A stretch of 64,000 nucleotides of DNA from Candidatus Woesearchaeota archaeon (GTDB lineage: Archaea; Nanobdellota; Nanobdellia; Woesearchaeales; B29-G15): positions 16,371-80,370 of the forward strand of contig JAFCCU010000001.1 of assembly GCA_017610005.1 (NCBI GenBank). The letters run 5' to 3'. The translations under genes and the position numbers were made by a program. This document shows positions 42,367 to 50,734 of this stretch, in pieces (the first letter of the stretch is position 1; the number at the start of each line of letters is the position of its first letter). The notes under the pieces are model-generated. The model had not been told where the DNA came from. It saw only the letters and a list, made by a program, of their open reading frames with translations, and did no database searches.

Positions 42367-44127
42367 ATGCATATCATGTCTAATTTTACTTTTGAAGAAC
42401 AAGAGCTTATTAGAAAATTTATTTTTACTAATCCTCATGGAGATATCTCATTTATCTACCCTCAATCATTATATGGGCACGAAGAACATCTGCCTTTTAT
42501 CTCATCTTACTCTAGATCTAAGATGCCTTTACAGGATAAGGTGTTAATGTTCCTTGATAAGGATAAACCTGAAACAGTTAAAGAGTTTTTACCTATTATT
42601 CCAAAGTTAATTAAGTTATCAAGAAAAGAAGATGGCACTTTAAAGGTGCCTATGACAACTGCTTTATTTAACAGGCGTTGGGCTGTTTTTTACAAACACA
42701 ATTCAATCAAAGAACAAGCGCAGTTTTTCGGTTATATGGAGAATATTTCTGATTTTATGCATCATGCATCAACTGGGAGTCATCCATTATGTTCTCCTCT
42801 TGCTAAATCAAGTAGGTATATATTTTGGGATGGAACATTTCCCGAGGCAGATAAAGACATCCTTTCTTTACCTAATGCAAATAAAAATAAAGAGTTTATT
42901 GAACTTATGAATAAAAATTATGTAAAAGCTGTTAAACAATTAACTGAATTTGTTAAAGGACATCGCTTTACAGGTGAATTTGTTGAGCATATAAAAAGCA
43001 GTGAAGTAGTAGAAAGTAATGTTGCAGAATTTATCAAATCTGAAAAATTGATTCGAGAAGGAAAAGAACCAAGCAAAGAAGAAATTGAAAAAGAACGGCA
43101 AAAACATATAATCGCTTCAGATCCTGAAGTAGTTGAAAAAGAAATTCAGCGTTTTGTCTTGGATTATGCACGTGTTTATCTAATAGCTGGTGTAAAAACC
43201 TCAGTTGGTTTTGCAATGAACGCTAGAAATTTAGGTGAGATGATAACAAGTATGATCTCAACGCCTAGAAAAGAGGATCAGGAAGCAGGATATACACTTC
43301 TAAAAGAAGCAAAAAAGATTACTCCAATTATCTTAGGGTCTGAAGGCACAGTTGGAATTGATGAATGGCAACTTCATACAGAAACTGAACTTCGAACTTT
43401 AATGGAGAAGAAGTTCCCTAAATTAATGCATCCAAAAAAAGAACATAAATTAGTAAGACTAATAAAAAATTCAGAAATGTATAGTGATAAATTTATGGCA
43501 GCTTTAGCTGTCTTCCCATTTGTGGGGGCATCAATTGATGAGATTTTCAAAACCCTTAAGGATAGTGATGTAAGTGAAATATTACATCTAATCCATAAAC
43601 ATAGGGCGCCAGGCCAAGGACTTGCATCAAGTTTAGTTCACTCAGGAATTATTGCTGAAACAATGTTGCCTTGGCATATTAATAGAGATATTTTGAGGCA
43701 CAGAAGGGGGAGCAGGAGCAGGCAACTCTTAGGTACAAGGTTAGGTTTTGTAACCCCTGAATTATTCCAGCTTGCGGGAATTGATACTGAATTTGCTGAG
43801 TCTATGAAGGTTGCTGAAGAGATATTTGAAAATGCAAGAAGTTATGATAAATTTATTGCTGAAAAACTTGTGCCGTGGGGATTTAAATATAGAAGTTTGC
43901 AAACTTGGCAATTAAACCAATTGTCTTATATAATCGCGATTAGATCAAGACCAAAAGTAGGGCATTTAGATTATGTTAAATTTGCTAGGGAGCTATGGGC
44001 TGAAACTGCAAAATTTTATCCTGAAACTGCAAAATACATTGAAGTAAACCGCGATGAATATCCTGTAGAACTTTGGAAGAAGGGATATTCTTGGTGGGAT
44101 AAGGAAGGCAAGTTTAGGAATCTTTGA
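42367..44127 (+). CDS. ThyX-like (flavin-dependent thymidylate synthase family) double-length protein
   Basis: A 586-residue protein. The second half contains ILRHRRGSRSRQLLGTR, close to the ThyX motif RHRxxSxNExSxR but with the Asn-Glu pair replaced, after the helix LVHSGIIAETMLPWHINRD. The first half has a related all-helical layout with a degenerate counterpart (EQAQFFGYMENISDFMHH). This gives two ThyX-like domains in one chain, about twice the size of bacterial ThyX. If active it would methylate dUMP using folate and FAD; the altered motif makes that uncertain. The start has GGGGTAGAT upstream. Confidence 0.7.
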   Translation: MHIMSNFTFEEQELIRKFIFTNPHGDISFIYPQSLYGHEEHLPFISSYSRSKMPLQDKVLMFLDKDKPETVKEFLPIIPKLIKLSRKEDGTLKVPMTTALFNRRWAVFYKHNSIKEQAQFFGYMENISDFMHHASTGSHPLCSPLAKSSRYIFWDGTFPEADKDILSLPNANKNKEFIELMNKNYVKAVKQLTEFVKGHRFTGEFVEHIKSSEVVESNVAEFIKSEKLIREGKEPSKEEIEKERQKHIIASDPEVVEKEIQRFVLDYARVYLIAGVKTSVGFAMNARNLGEMITSMISTPRKEDQEAGYTLLKEAKKITPIILGSEGTVGIDEWQLHTETELRTLMEKKFPKLMHPKKEHKLVRLIKNSEMYSDKFMAALAVFPFVGASIDEIFKTLKDSDVSEILHLIHKHRAPGQGLASSLVHSGIIAETMLPWHINRDILRHRRGSRSRQLLGTRLGFVTPELFQLAGIDTEFAESMKVAEEIFENARSYDKFIAEKLVPWGFKYRSLQTWQLNQLSYIIAIRSRPKVGHLDYVKFARELWAETAKFYPETAKYIEVNRDEYPVELWKKGYSWWDKEGKFRNL

Positions 44128-44173
44128 CAAATTATTTATAGTTGAATGGAATTTTTGTAATGAGGCGATATAA

Positions 44174-44635
44174 ATGGATGAAACTTTATCAAATAAAATA
44201 AACTATCAGATTAACAGGGAATTATATTCTGGTTACTTGTACTTGTCAATGGCAGCTTATTTAGATTCAAAGAAGTTAAAAGGAGGCTCCAATTGGATGA
44301 AAAAACAAGCAGCTGAAGAATATTTTCATGCAATGAAACTTTATGAGTACCTCGCAGGCAAGAATATTAGAATTACAATGGAGGCAATTGAAGCTCCTCA
44401 AGAGTCCTGGGAGTCTGTAGAAGCAGTTTTTGAACATGTCTTAGCCCATGAAAAAGCAGTAACGGGTATGATTAATAATCTAGTAAGTGTAGCACAAGGT
44501 GATCAAGAAACATTAGGTATGCTTGATTGGTTTGTCCATGAACAAGTTGAGGAAGAGGAATCAGCTGAAAAAGTACTTAAGATTGTAAGGGAACTCCCTT
44601 TAAACGAGGCTAATAAGAAACTAGGAGAAAGGTAA
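44174..44635 (+). CDS. ftn: Ferritin
   Basis: A 153-residue four-helix ferritin, slightly short. Iron-site residues appear as ELYSGYLYLSMAAY (E17 region), AAEEYFHAMKLYEYL (E-x-x-H) and the helix-C/D segment HVLAHEKAVTGMINNLV with HEQVEEE. It oxidises and stores iron in 24-mers. The ribosome binding site GAGGCGAT lies 4 nt before ATG, with an ATTTATAG box about 35 nt further up. Confidence 0.93.
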   Translation: MDETLSNKINYQINRELYSGYLYLSMAAYLDSKKLKGGSNWMKKQAAEEYFHAMKLYEYLAGKNIRITMEAIEAPQESWESVEAVFEHVLAHEKAVTGMINNLVSVAQGDQETLGMLDWFVHEQVEEEESAEKVLKIVRELPLNEANKKLGER

Positions 44636-44640
44636 ATTTT

Positions 44641-45387
44641 TTATTCTTCACGTTTAAATCCAGGCTTTTTAGATAGGTCCCAAAGTAAGTTGAAGTATTG
44701 GCGGTAGGCTTCTGCAATCTTTTCATTCTTAATTTGAATCATCATTGGAGGTTTAATCCAAAACTGTAATACTACTTCATCTCCACAAACAATAGTAGAA
44801 ACTTCAGTATCATATATCTTTGGCAAGAATCCTGCACAAGTGTACTTCATCTTATTTAGGTGTTCAATTCTTTTTAAAGCGTCATGGTTATAAATATGTT
44901 TCATCCAGATTTTCTTTTCTATTCTTACTTTGTGAAAATGAGGAATTTCAAATTTTAAAAAATCTCCAACAACTTCTTTAGGGATACCATATGCCAAAAT
45001 TTCTTCTTTTTGTTCTAAGAATCCATAAAGAATATTCATAAAAGCTTTAACTCCTTCAAAGATATGGGCTTCACCTTTTTTCTCATGGATTTTCCCAATT
45101 AGTTTTAATTGAGGGATTGCTTTTTTTAAGGCATCTTCTTTTTCTTTAATATACCTCATTAAATTATCGGGTGGACTTGCTTCAAAATATTTAGTTTTAT
45201 ATCGCGTAATATAACTAACTAGTCCTTTTTCAATTAATCTTTCTAAAACATCATAAACATTAGTTCTATGGACGCGACTTTTCTTTGCAATTTCAGAAGC
45301 TGTTGCAAGTCCTGTTTCGAGTAATGCAAGATAAATGGAGGCCTCGTTGTGTGATAATCCGATATCCTCAAGAAATGCAGTATCCAT
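44641..45387 (-). CDS. TrmB-family transcriptional regulator
   Basis: A 248-residue protein. Residues of about 1-65 form the TrmB winged helix (GLSHNEASIYLALLETGLAT, then IAKKSRVHRTNVYDVLERL as the recognition helix). A short coiled linker follows, then a PLD-like C-terminal sensor domain (EILAYGIPKEVVGDFLK...). TrmB proteins bind operators near archaeal promoters and respond to sugars or other ligands. A CTTTATAAAGAA box about 30 nt before its ATG is preceded by a perfect palindrome that may be its own operator. Confidence 0.85.
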   Translation of the reverse strand: MDTAFLEDIGLSHNEASIYLALLETGLATASEIAKKSRVHRTNVYDVLERLIEKGLVSYITRYKTKYFEASPPDNLMRYIKEKEDALKKAIPQLKLIGKIHEKKGEAHIFEGVKAFMNILYGFLEQKEEILAYGIPKEVVGDFLKFEIPHFHKVRIEKKIWMKHIYNHDALKRIEHLNKMKYTCAGFLPKIYDTEVSTIVCGDEVVLQFWIKPPMMIQIKNEKIAEAYRQYFNLLWDLSKKPGFKREE

Positions 45388-45430
45388 AAAGAGTAGTAAC
45401 TGAACTATTCTTTATAAAGGTTTCTAGGGA

Positions 45431-45451
45431 TTGTCTACCCAAGGTAGACAA
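45431..45451. promoter_or_regulatory. Palindromic operator candidate upstream of the TrmB gene
   Basis: TTGTCTACC, a 3-nt spacer, then GGTAGACAA: a perfect 9-bp inverted repeat placed directly upstream of the TrmB gene's TATA box (minus strand). One arm, TTGTCTACC, recurs at 45986-45994 in front of the 46-64 kb gene train. Confidence 0.65.
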
Positions 45452-45497
45452 ACTTTGTCGTCGAGAATATAAAAAGGTGTTAAAAATGTCTAAGGAA

Positions 45498-45914
45498 TTA
45501 TTTTTCTGGAACTAACTCCATAAACGGGCGTAAATCTTCAAGAGATTTTAGTTCAAGTTTTACACTTGAGATTTTCCCCCTTATTTTTATTAATTTATTC
45601 TGATTGTTAATTAGCTTTTCTCTGACTTGAAGTTCTTTTCTTTTCACTTGCCGTGGAGACATAGACTGAATGTTTTTTAATTCAGAAAAACCATAATTTT
45701 CATTTAAATCTTTTTTATCAATTGTAAAATTCGTGCATGCTCCTTGCAAAATAAAAAGGTAATTCCTATCTTCTTCAAGCCACCAAATATGGTGCTCTAA
45801 TCTTAAGATCTCTTGTTTTAATAGATTAGCTTCTTCTACTGCTCCATCCACAAGTTCTGTAACAACTTTATTAAGAGTATTATGAATCTTTGAAATTCTC
45901 AACCTTTTTTTCAT
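45498..45914 (-). CDS. Coiled-coil protein of unknown function
   Basis: A 138-residue, highly charged, helical protein with two likely coiled-coil stretches (about 20-60, NLLKQEILRLEHHIWWLEED, and about 90-130, RKELQVREKLINNQNKLIK). A short central part (LFILQGACTNFTIDKKDL) is more globular. I recognise no family. It is divergent from the 46 kb gene train and shares the 177-bp intergenic region containing the TTGTCTACC half-site, so it might be regulated with it. Confidence 0.5.
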   Translation of the reverse strand: MKKRLRISKIHNTLNKVVTELVDGAVEEANLLKQEILRLEHHIWWLEEDRNYLFILQGACTNFTIDKKDLNENYGFSELKNIQSMSPRQVKRKELQVREKLINNQNKLIKIRGKISSVKLELKSLEDLRPFMELVPEK

Positions 45915-45985
45915 TTCTGTTCCTTGTTAATAATAATGTAATAACCAACAAGTAGTAATTTATTTTTATTTTATTTAAACATGAG

Positions 45986-45994
45986 TTGTCTACC
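45986..45994 (+). promoter_or_regulatory. TTGTCTACC half-site in front of the 46-64 kb gene train
   Basis: Identical to one arm of the palindrome at 45431-45451. It lies between the divergent coiled-coil gene and the train's promoter. The second arm is not conserved here. Confidence 0.35.
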
Positions 45995-46042
45995 TTTATA
46001 CGACTTACTGGTGGTGACAATATTGCTGTTCACGTACGCATA

Positions 46043-46060
46043 CCAAAGGTTTATAAAAAT
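46043..46060 (+). promoter_or_regulatory. Promoter of the 46-64 kb gene train
   Basis: CCAAAGGTTTATAAAAAT combines a BRE-like purine-rich start with TATA box TTTATAAAAA. It is 32-49 nt before ATG 46092, and the ribosome binding site GGGTGA (46079-46084) lies between them. It also shows that the apparently longer open frame from 45981 is not the gene start. Confidence 0.7.
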
Positions 46061-46091
46061 AATCTCTTTAGTACTTTTGGGTGACACTTTA

Positions 46092-48509
46092 ATGGGTGCA
46101 GAAGAAGATAGGTTTGGAAGGCAGGGGGTAAACGCCATAATGAGGGGAGTAGGTGGTTCTGGCTTAAACCGGCCTGTTAACCTAGCTTTGTGGGGGATAA
46201 GCAAGATTTGTAAATTTACTCTAGAGCATCTATTTACAGACCAAAATTATCAGCTTCTTGGGAACACTAACATCGAAAATATAGTTCTTGTGGGCAGCGA
46301 TTCCTCTGAAGCTGAAGCAGATAGAAGGCATCTAATTGGGACCTTACAAACATCTGAATTTGCAACAGTTGGAGGAGTAAAAATTATTTCTACAGATTAT
46401 GGGAAATATGAAAGTGTTGCTTCTGATATGGGGGGAATTGATATTTTAGTTTTCACTCACGGCAAGCCTATTGATTCAGAAATTACAGATCCTCAGGCAG
46501 CGAGAGAAGAGAGAACAAGGGTAAATATTAAATTAATAGATGATTTCTATAAATCTCTTGGGAACCAAATGCCAGGCCATTTATTAATGGCTGCAAATCT
46601 CCCTGCTGCTCTGATGTACAGGGCTGCACTGCTTCTTGATGGCATGGAGTTAAGCCAATTTTCTGGACTTGCACATTTGGATTATTTAAGGTTAGATGCT
46701 CTTGCACGACCCTTATTAAGGCGAAAGATTGCTGAAAATCTTGCTTGGGATGAGTCACAAACCTCTGAGGATTTAGAAGATATAATGAGTTCTTTACAAG
46801 AAATACAATGGTTTAACTTAGGATACCATGGAAACTCTCGGGCAGTATTAAATGGGGTGCCTGCAATTATTGATCCAAAAAGTAATTCTAAAATAAACTT
46901 AAGGGAACATTTCAAAGTAGAATTTTCTCAAGAAGAAGTAGAGGCAATCTCCCACGCAGTTATGGAGGGAGCAAGAGCCTTGATGGAAGACTATAATGAT
47001 TCTGGGGAAAGAGCACTACTCAAGACTAATCCTGCGGGTGCAATATTATGGCACCTTCAGGCTTTGCTTAATCAAGATAGGTTTGTTAATGCTGGAATTT
47101 TCTCCATAATTGATGATACTGGAAGAGTCCTTCCATTAGCGCAACCAGCAATCTGCCATGATCTCCATATTTACAGAAGTGATTTATTTGCTGTTGCAGA
47201 TAGTGATGACCTCGCGCAATTTGAAAGTATCCAAGGAGATCTTCAACAATTAATTGATAGGCATCCAGAGGTAACCAATGGTTTTAGTAGACCCCTAATG
47301 AGAAGAGGAAACTGGAGCGGAAAAACTCCCTCAAGTGTTAGGAAACTATATGCTAGACCTGACTTGCTTCAAAAAATACTTCCAATGGCATTTAAAACTC
47401 CTCCTATTCCTTCCATTGAAAAGTTGTGCACTTCCACATTTTATTCTAATGGCCTTCATAACGGAGATTTAAAAAGTTTATTTGAAGTGACTCCCGGCAA
47501 AGACAAGCGCCCTCGTGATCCTGTTCCAATTGGTCTTAAAAGAGAAGAAATTACAATTGGCAAGAAAAGAGTTTACCTAAAAAAGGAACAGGATTCTGTA
47601 GTTTCCCTTGAAGGAGGTAGCAAACTTATTCATATCTTGACAAGAAACAATATCTCTGATCAAGAACATAAGGGGCCAAATTTTGTTTATAGAATAGCCA
47701 ATTTTGATCGTGAAACCAGAGAATTCTTAACCCCTTCTCAACCATTAATTAGAAATGGGCTTCCAATCTCAGTAGTTTCCATGGCCTTAGCACCAGATGG
47801 GACATTGTTAGTAGGTTATGATTATAAAAAAAATTTTACTGTAAGCAGTATTGTTGACGGTCAAATTGGAGAAGATATCCTTTCAGTTGAAGAAGGAATG
47901 GAATGGTTTGAATATAGAGAGAATGAGATATATCTCATCAAAGAAAATTGTCTTTATAAATATGATAGAAAAGCAGAAGTTGCTTCAATAATGCCCCCTA
48001 CATTAAAAATATATGATCCTGTAAATAGTAGATTTACCTTTGCAACAAGTCATGGTAGGGGCTTATCTCATGGAGATTCCCCACTTGTAAAGTTAGTTAA
48101 CGCGCAAGGAGAGTCAATTGGGATTTCCTCAAATAATCAAATCTTTGATTTTCATAATAGCAGCCAAGGGTTTGTCTCTGCTAGTTTGGTTCTAGCAAAT
48201 AAATTGGGAGTATATTCAGCTAGTTCAATTGGTCAATTTTTCTCTGGGATGCAAGAAGAAGGAATTGAGATGAAGACAACAAAAGCTTCATTTACAGATG
48301 TGGAGAGATTATTGGTCCAAGATTTAAAAGTTGCATATGTTCTTCAACATGCTTTTAGTGAGGGCGCATCTGTAAAAAGTGCAAATGGCGCCTTATCCCG
48401 GGTAATAAGTGCAGTATCTTTAGAGCATGTAAAACAAAAACCTTACACTATTAATGCTCAGGGCATGTCCTTTTCACAAATGATAATGGTGGGGCCTCTT
48501 GATAACTAA
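46092..48509 (+). CDS. Divergent malate/lactate-dehydrogenase-like protein fused to a beta-rich domain
   Basis: An 805-residue protein. Residues of about 27-390 follow the LDH/MDH layout: a Rossmann start (RPVNLALWGISKI), a FTHGKP strand like the family's VVITAGVP, an EERTRVN segment, AANLPA in place of VTNPVD, LDYLRLD with the family's catalytic Asp and Arg (about 197 and 200), and GYHGN with the catalytic His (246) in place of GEHGD. The glycine-rich NAD loop is lost. Residues of about 490-805 are repeated short strands (VSMALAPDGTLLVGYD) suggesting a beta-propeller. It is the first gene of the train and overlaps the phosphatase gene by 11 bp. It is probably a sensor or scaffold derived from an enzyme. 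Confidence 0.6.
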   Translation: MGAEEDRFGRQGVNAIMRGVGGSGLNRPVNLALWGISKICKFTLEHLFTDQNYQLLGNTNIENIVLVGSDSSEAEADRRHLIGTLQTSEFATVGGVKIISTDYGKYESVASDMGGIDILVFTHGKPIDSEITDPQAAREERTRVNIKLIDDFYKSLGNQMPGHLLMAANLPAALMYRAALLLDGMELSQFSGLAHLDYLRLDALARPLLRRKIAENLAWDESQTSEDLEDIMSSLQEIQWFNLGYHGNSRAVLNGVPAIIDPKSNSKINLREHFKVEFSQEEVEAISHAVMEGARALMEDYNDSGERALLKTNPAGAILWHLQALLNQDRFVNAGIFSIIDDTGRVLPLAQPAICHDLHIYRSDLFAVADSDDLAQFESIQGDLQQLIDRHPEVTNGFSRPLMRRGNWSGKTPSSVRKLYARPDLLQKILPMAFKTPPIPSIEKLCTSTFYSNGLHNGDLKSLFEVTPGKDKRPRDPVPIGLKREEITIGKKRVYLKKEQDSVVSLEGGSKLIHILTRNNISDQEHKGPNFVYRIANFDRETREFLTPSQPLIRNGLPISVVSMALAPDGTLLVGYDYKKNFTVSSIVDGQIGEDILSVEEGMEWFEYRENEIYLIKENCLYKYDRKAEVASIMPPTLKIYDPVNSRFTFATSHGRGLSHGDSPLVKLVNAQGESIGISSNNQIFDFHNSSQGFVSASLVLANKLGVYSASSIGQFFSGMQEEGIEMKTTKASFTDVERLLVQDLKVAYVLQHAFSEGASVKSANGALSRVISAVSLEHVKQKPYTINAQGMSFSQMIMVGPLDN

Positions 48510-49359
48510 ACAACTTAGAGGGATTGTACGTTCAAGAAGTTTAAAGGCTAAAAAAAAAGTAAAAAAACACATCCCTGGAGATGATAAAAAATTACCATTG
48601 CCTCACTTAGGATTGTATATTCTCGCAGATGGGATGACATCTGGTGGATTTGGATACCATGCAGCAGGAAAAGCAGTAGGTTATCTTGGGGAAGAATGTT
48701 CTGTTTTGGCAAAGGCATTAAGAGATAAAGAAGATGGTGAACCAATACTTGACCCGGAGGCTCTTTTAGGATTTGTTAGAAATGCTTTTTTAGCAGTCAA
48801 TCAAGATATTTCTGATATGGCGTACAACAGAGAATTGAAGTTTATGGGTACAACTCTTGATATTTGCATGACTTTTGAAAATAAAGCCTATTTTGCTCAT
48901 GTTGGAGATTCAAGGATATACCATTTTTCAGCTGAAGGACTTGATCAATTAACAGTTGATAACATCCCCACTCCTCCTGGTTTAAATGAGGAAGAAAGAG
49001 GATACCACGCGCTAGTTGAACATCGCTTGACTGAATATTTAGGAACTGGATCTGGAGAATTACACATTCAAACTGGAGTTATTGATATTGGGCCAGGGGA
49101 TTTAATTTTCATGGCTACTGACGGGGTAACAAATAATATTCATAAGGCTGAATTAGAAGAAATTTGTGCTTTAAACGATGTTAATTTAATGAAAAAAAGA
49201 ATTATCAAATTAGTAAAGGAACCTGGATTGATGGCATCGTGGTTACATGAAAATAAATATCCTGAAAATTCTTTAAGAGAAGTTCAAGAGAAGATGGGGC
49301 GACGAGATGATGCAACATTTATGTTAATTCAAATGATTGAGGGTAAGAAATATGGCTAA
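48499..49359 (+). CDS. PP2C-type protein Ser/Thr phosphatase
   Basis: A 286-residue PP2C/PPM phosphatase, metal dependent. Motifs are LGLYILADGM (43-46, the DG metal ligand), MGTTLDICM (117-120), AHVGDSRIYHF (133-141), DLIFMATDGV (201-210) and RRDDATFML (268-276, with Asp where Asn is usual). The N-terminus is basic, with GDD where most members have NED/NQD. It starts at TTG with GGTGGGG 4 nt upstream, overlapping the preceding stop. It overlaps the kinase gene by 8 bp, so phosphatase and kinase are made together and likely act on the same proteins. Confidence 0.88.
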   Translation: MITKQLRGIVRSRSLKAKKKVKKHIPGDDKKLPLPHLGLYILADGMTSGGFGYHAAGKAVGYLGEECSVLAKALRDKEDGEPILDPEALLGFVRNAFLAVNQDISDMAYNRELKFMGTTLDICMTFENKAYFAHVGDSRIYHFSAEGLDQLTVDNIPTPPGLNEEERGYHALVEHRLTEYLGTGSGELHIQTGVIDIGPGDLIFMATDGVTNNIHKAELEEICALNDVNLMKKRIIKLVKEPGLMASWLHENKYPENSLREVQEKMGRRDDATFMLIQMIEGKKYG

Positions 49360-50731
49360 ACCATTTGGAGTTCAAGAAAGGACTTTACAGGATAAAATTC
49401 GAAGGGATGGTAGATTTGTTCATATTAGAGATTTGAGAAATGGAGATGAACGCCCAAATCTTTTTGTGGTTCACGAACGAGACCACCCCGAGAATGAATG
49501 GGTCTTAAAAATGGCTCCAGACACTACTGATTATCATAGAATCTCGCTTGATAGGGAACTAAGTGTGCCTGTAAAATTCTTAAAAAAACATGGAAGAAAA
49601 CCAGAATATATTTTGCCTGTTTTTCCTCTTGAACCCGGGATTGCAGACCTCCCATCAATTTTAGTTATGAAAGGAATGTGTTCATATCACTATTTTCTAA
49701 AAAATTTTGAAGAGGAGTTCAAAGAAAAAAGAACTTGGGAAGTCATTCACCCACTTTTAATTCACTTGGCAAAAGGAGTAGAAGAATTGCACTCTATTGA
49801 TGTTTATCATAGAGATCTTAAGCCACGAAATAGAATTATGGTTCAGAATAGGTCGTATCCTGAAGGGAGAGTATTAACTGGTGATTGTGGCGAATTATCT
49901 TCTCATAAAAACTCGACATCTGCACATGGAACTAGTATTTGGTGGGCACTTGAAACCCATTTTGGTGACAAATTAGAGGGCCATGATTTTGTATACGATG
50001 AGAAAACCGATCTCTATCAACTTGGGCTGGAGATTTGGGTAAGTGTTTTAGTGGATCCTATTTTGCCTTGGGATGATGATAAACAAAAATACTATGAATT
50101 TAAAAGTGCAGGAAATGGAAGAAAGATGCAAAAAGCAATTGCTAATTCTGAATTTATTCCAGGAACTCCTGGATCAATTGTGGATTTGATCCAGTGGTTA
50201 ACTCAATCTGATAGAAATAAAAGACCAGATGGGCCAGATCGGGTTGTAAGGGCCTTAGAAGATAAACCCACTCCAAACCAACTACCTGGAAGATTCGAAG
50301 CTAGTTATTCCAATTTAAATAATCTTTTAGAAGAAGGTTACAAGGGAGAAGGAGAATATGGGGCCGCAAAAATTACTGATATTTTTGCAATTAGAAATGA
50401 GCTTGGAATATTGAAGGGGTACTCTCAACAGAGTGGATTAAAGGGTAACTCCGACCTTCAGGCTTTAATGAAAGAAGCTGAAAAGGCAGTGAAAGCTTTA
50501 AAGAAAAGAGATAAGGGGCGAAGGGATAAGGCTATAGATAATCTTTATGAGGAGAAAAAAAATATGAGTGACAGCGAGTTTATATCTCAACTTAACACTT
50601 ACTTTGTCCCAGAAGCAATTAAGATTTTAAATCTATCGACTGCATGGGGTTATGAACCATTAGATTTTGATGCAACGCTTGATGATCTCATTGAAGGTAA
50701 CACCACTTATGCTAGGGAGTATAGGGGTTAG
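49352..50731 (+). CDS. Hanks-type Ser/Thr protein kinase
   Basis: A 459-residue cytoplasmic kinase. The VAIK-type lysine is in WVLKMA (53), the alpha-C Glu is likely in DRELSVPVKFL, the catalytic loop is HRDLKPRN (153-160), the metal-binding motif is GDCGE (177-181, DCG for DFG), the APE-like motif is WALE, and KTDLYQLG (218-225) matches the conserved D-x-Y/W-S-L-G. A glycine-rich loop is not obvious. The last 150 residues are helical and variable. Key catalytic residues are kept, so it is probably active. ATG 49352 follows GAGGGTAA. The tandem paralogues begin 3 bp after its stop. Confidence 0.85.
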   Translation: MAKPFGVQERTLQDKIRRDGRFVHIRDLRNGDERPNLFVVHERDHPENEWVLKMAPDTTDYHRISLDRELSVPVKFLKKHGRKPEYILPVFPLEPGIADLPSILVMKGMCSYHYFLKNFEEEFKEKRTWEVIHPLLIHLAKGVEELHSIDVYHRDLKPRNRIMVQNRSYPEGRVLTGDCGELSSHKNSTSAHGTSIWWALETHFGDKLEGHDFVYDEKTDLYQLGLEIWVSVLVDPILPWDDDKQKYYEFKSAGNGRKMQKAIANSEFIPGTPGSIVDLIQWLTQSDRNKRPDGPDRVVRALEDKPTPNQLPGRFEASYSNLNNLLEEGYKGEGEYGAAKITDIFAIRNELGILKGYSQQSGLKGNSDLQALMKEAEKAVKALKKRDKGRRDKAIDNLYEEKKNMSDSEFISQLNTYFVPEAIKILNLSTAWGYEPLDFDATLDDLIEGNTTYAREYRG

Positions 50732-50734
50732 GTA

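Noticed and set aside
45981..46091. Upstream extension of the first train gene, with a hydrophobic N-terminal segment that looks like a signal or membrane helix
   Set aside because: A BRE/TATA box lies inside it, and a GGGTGA site precedes ATG 46092. The segment is most likely untranslated promoter DNA.
46092..48509. Functional malate or lactate dehydrogenase
   Set aside because: The glycine-rich NAD-binding loop and the N-P substrate motif are lost, and the protein is fused to another domain in a non-metabolic operon.
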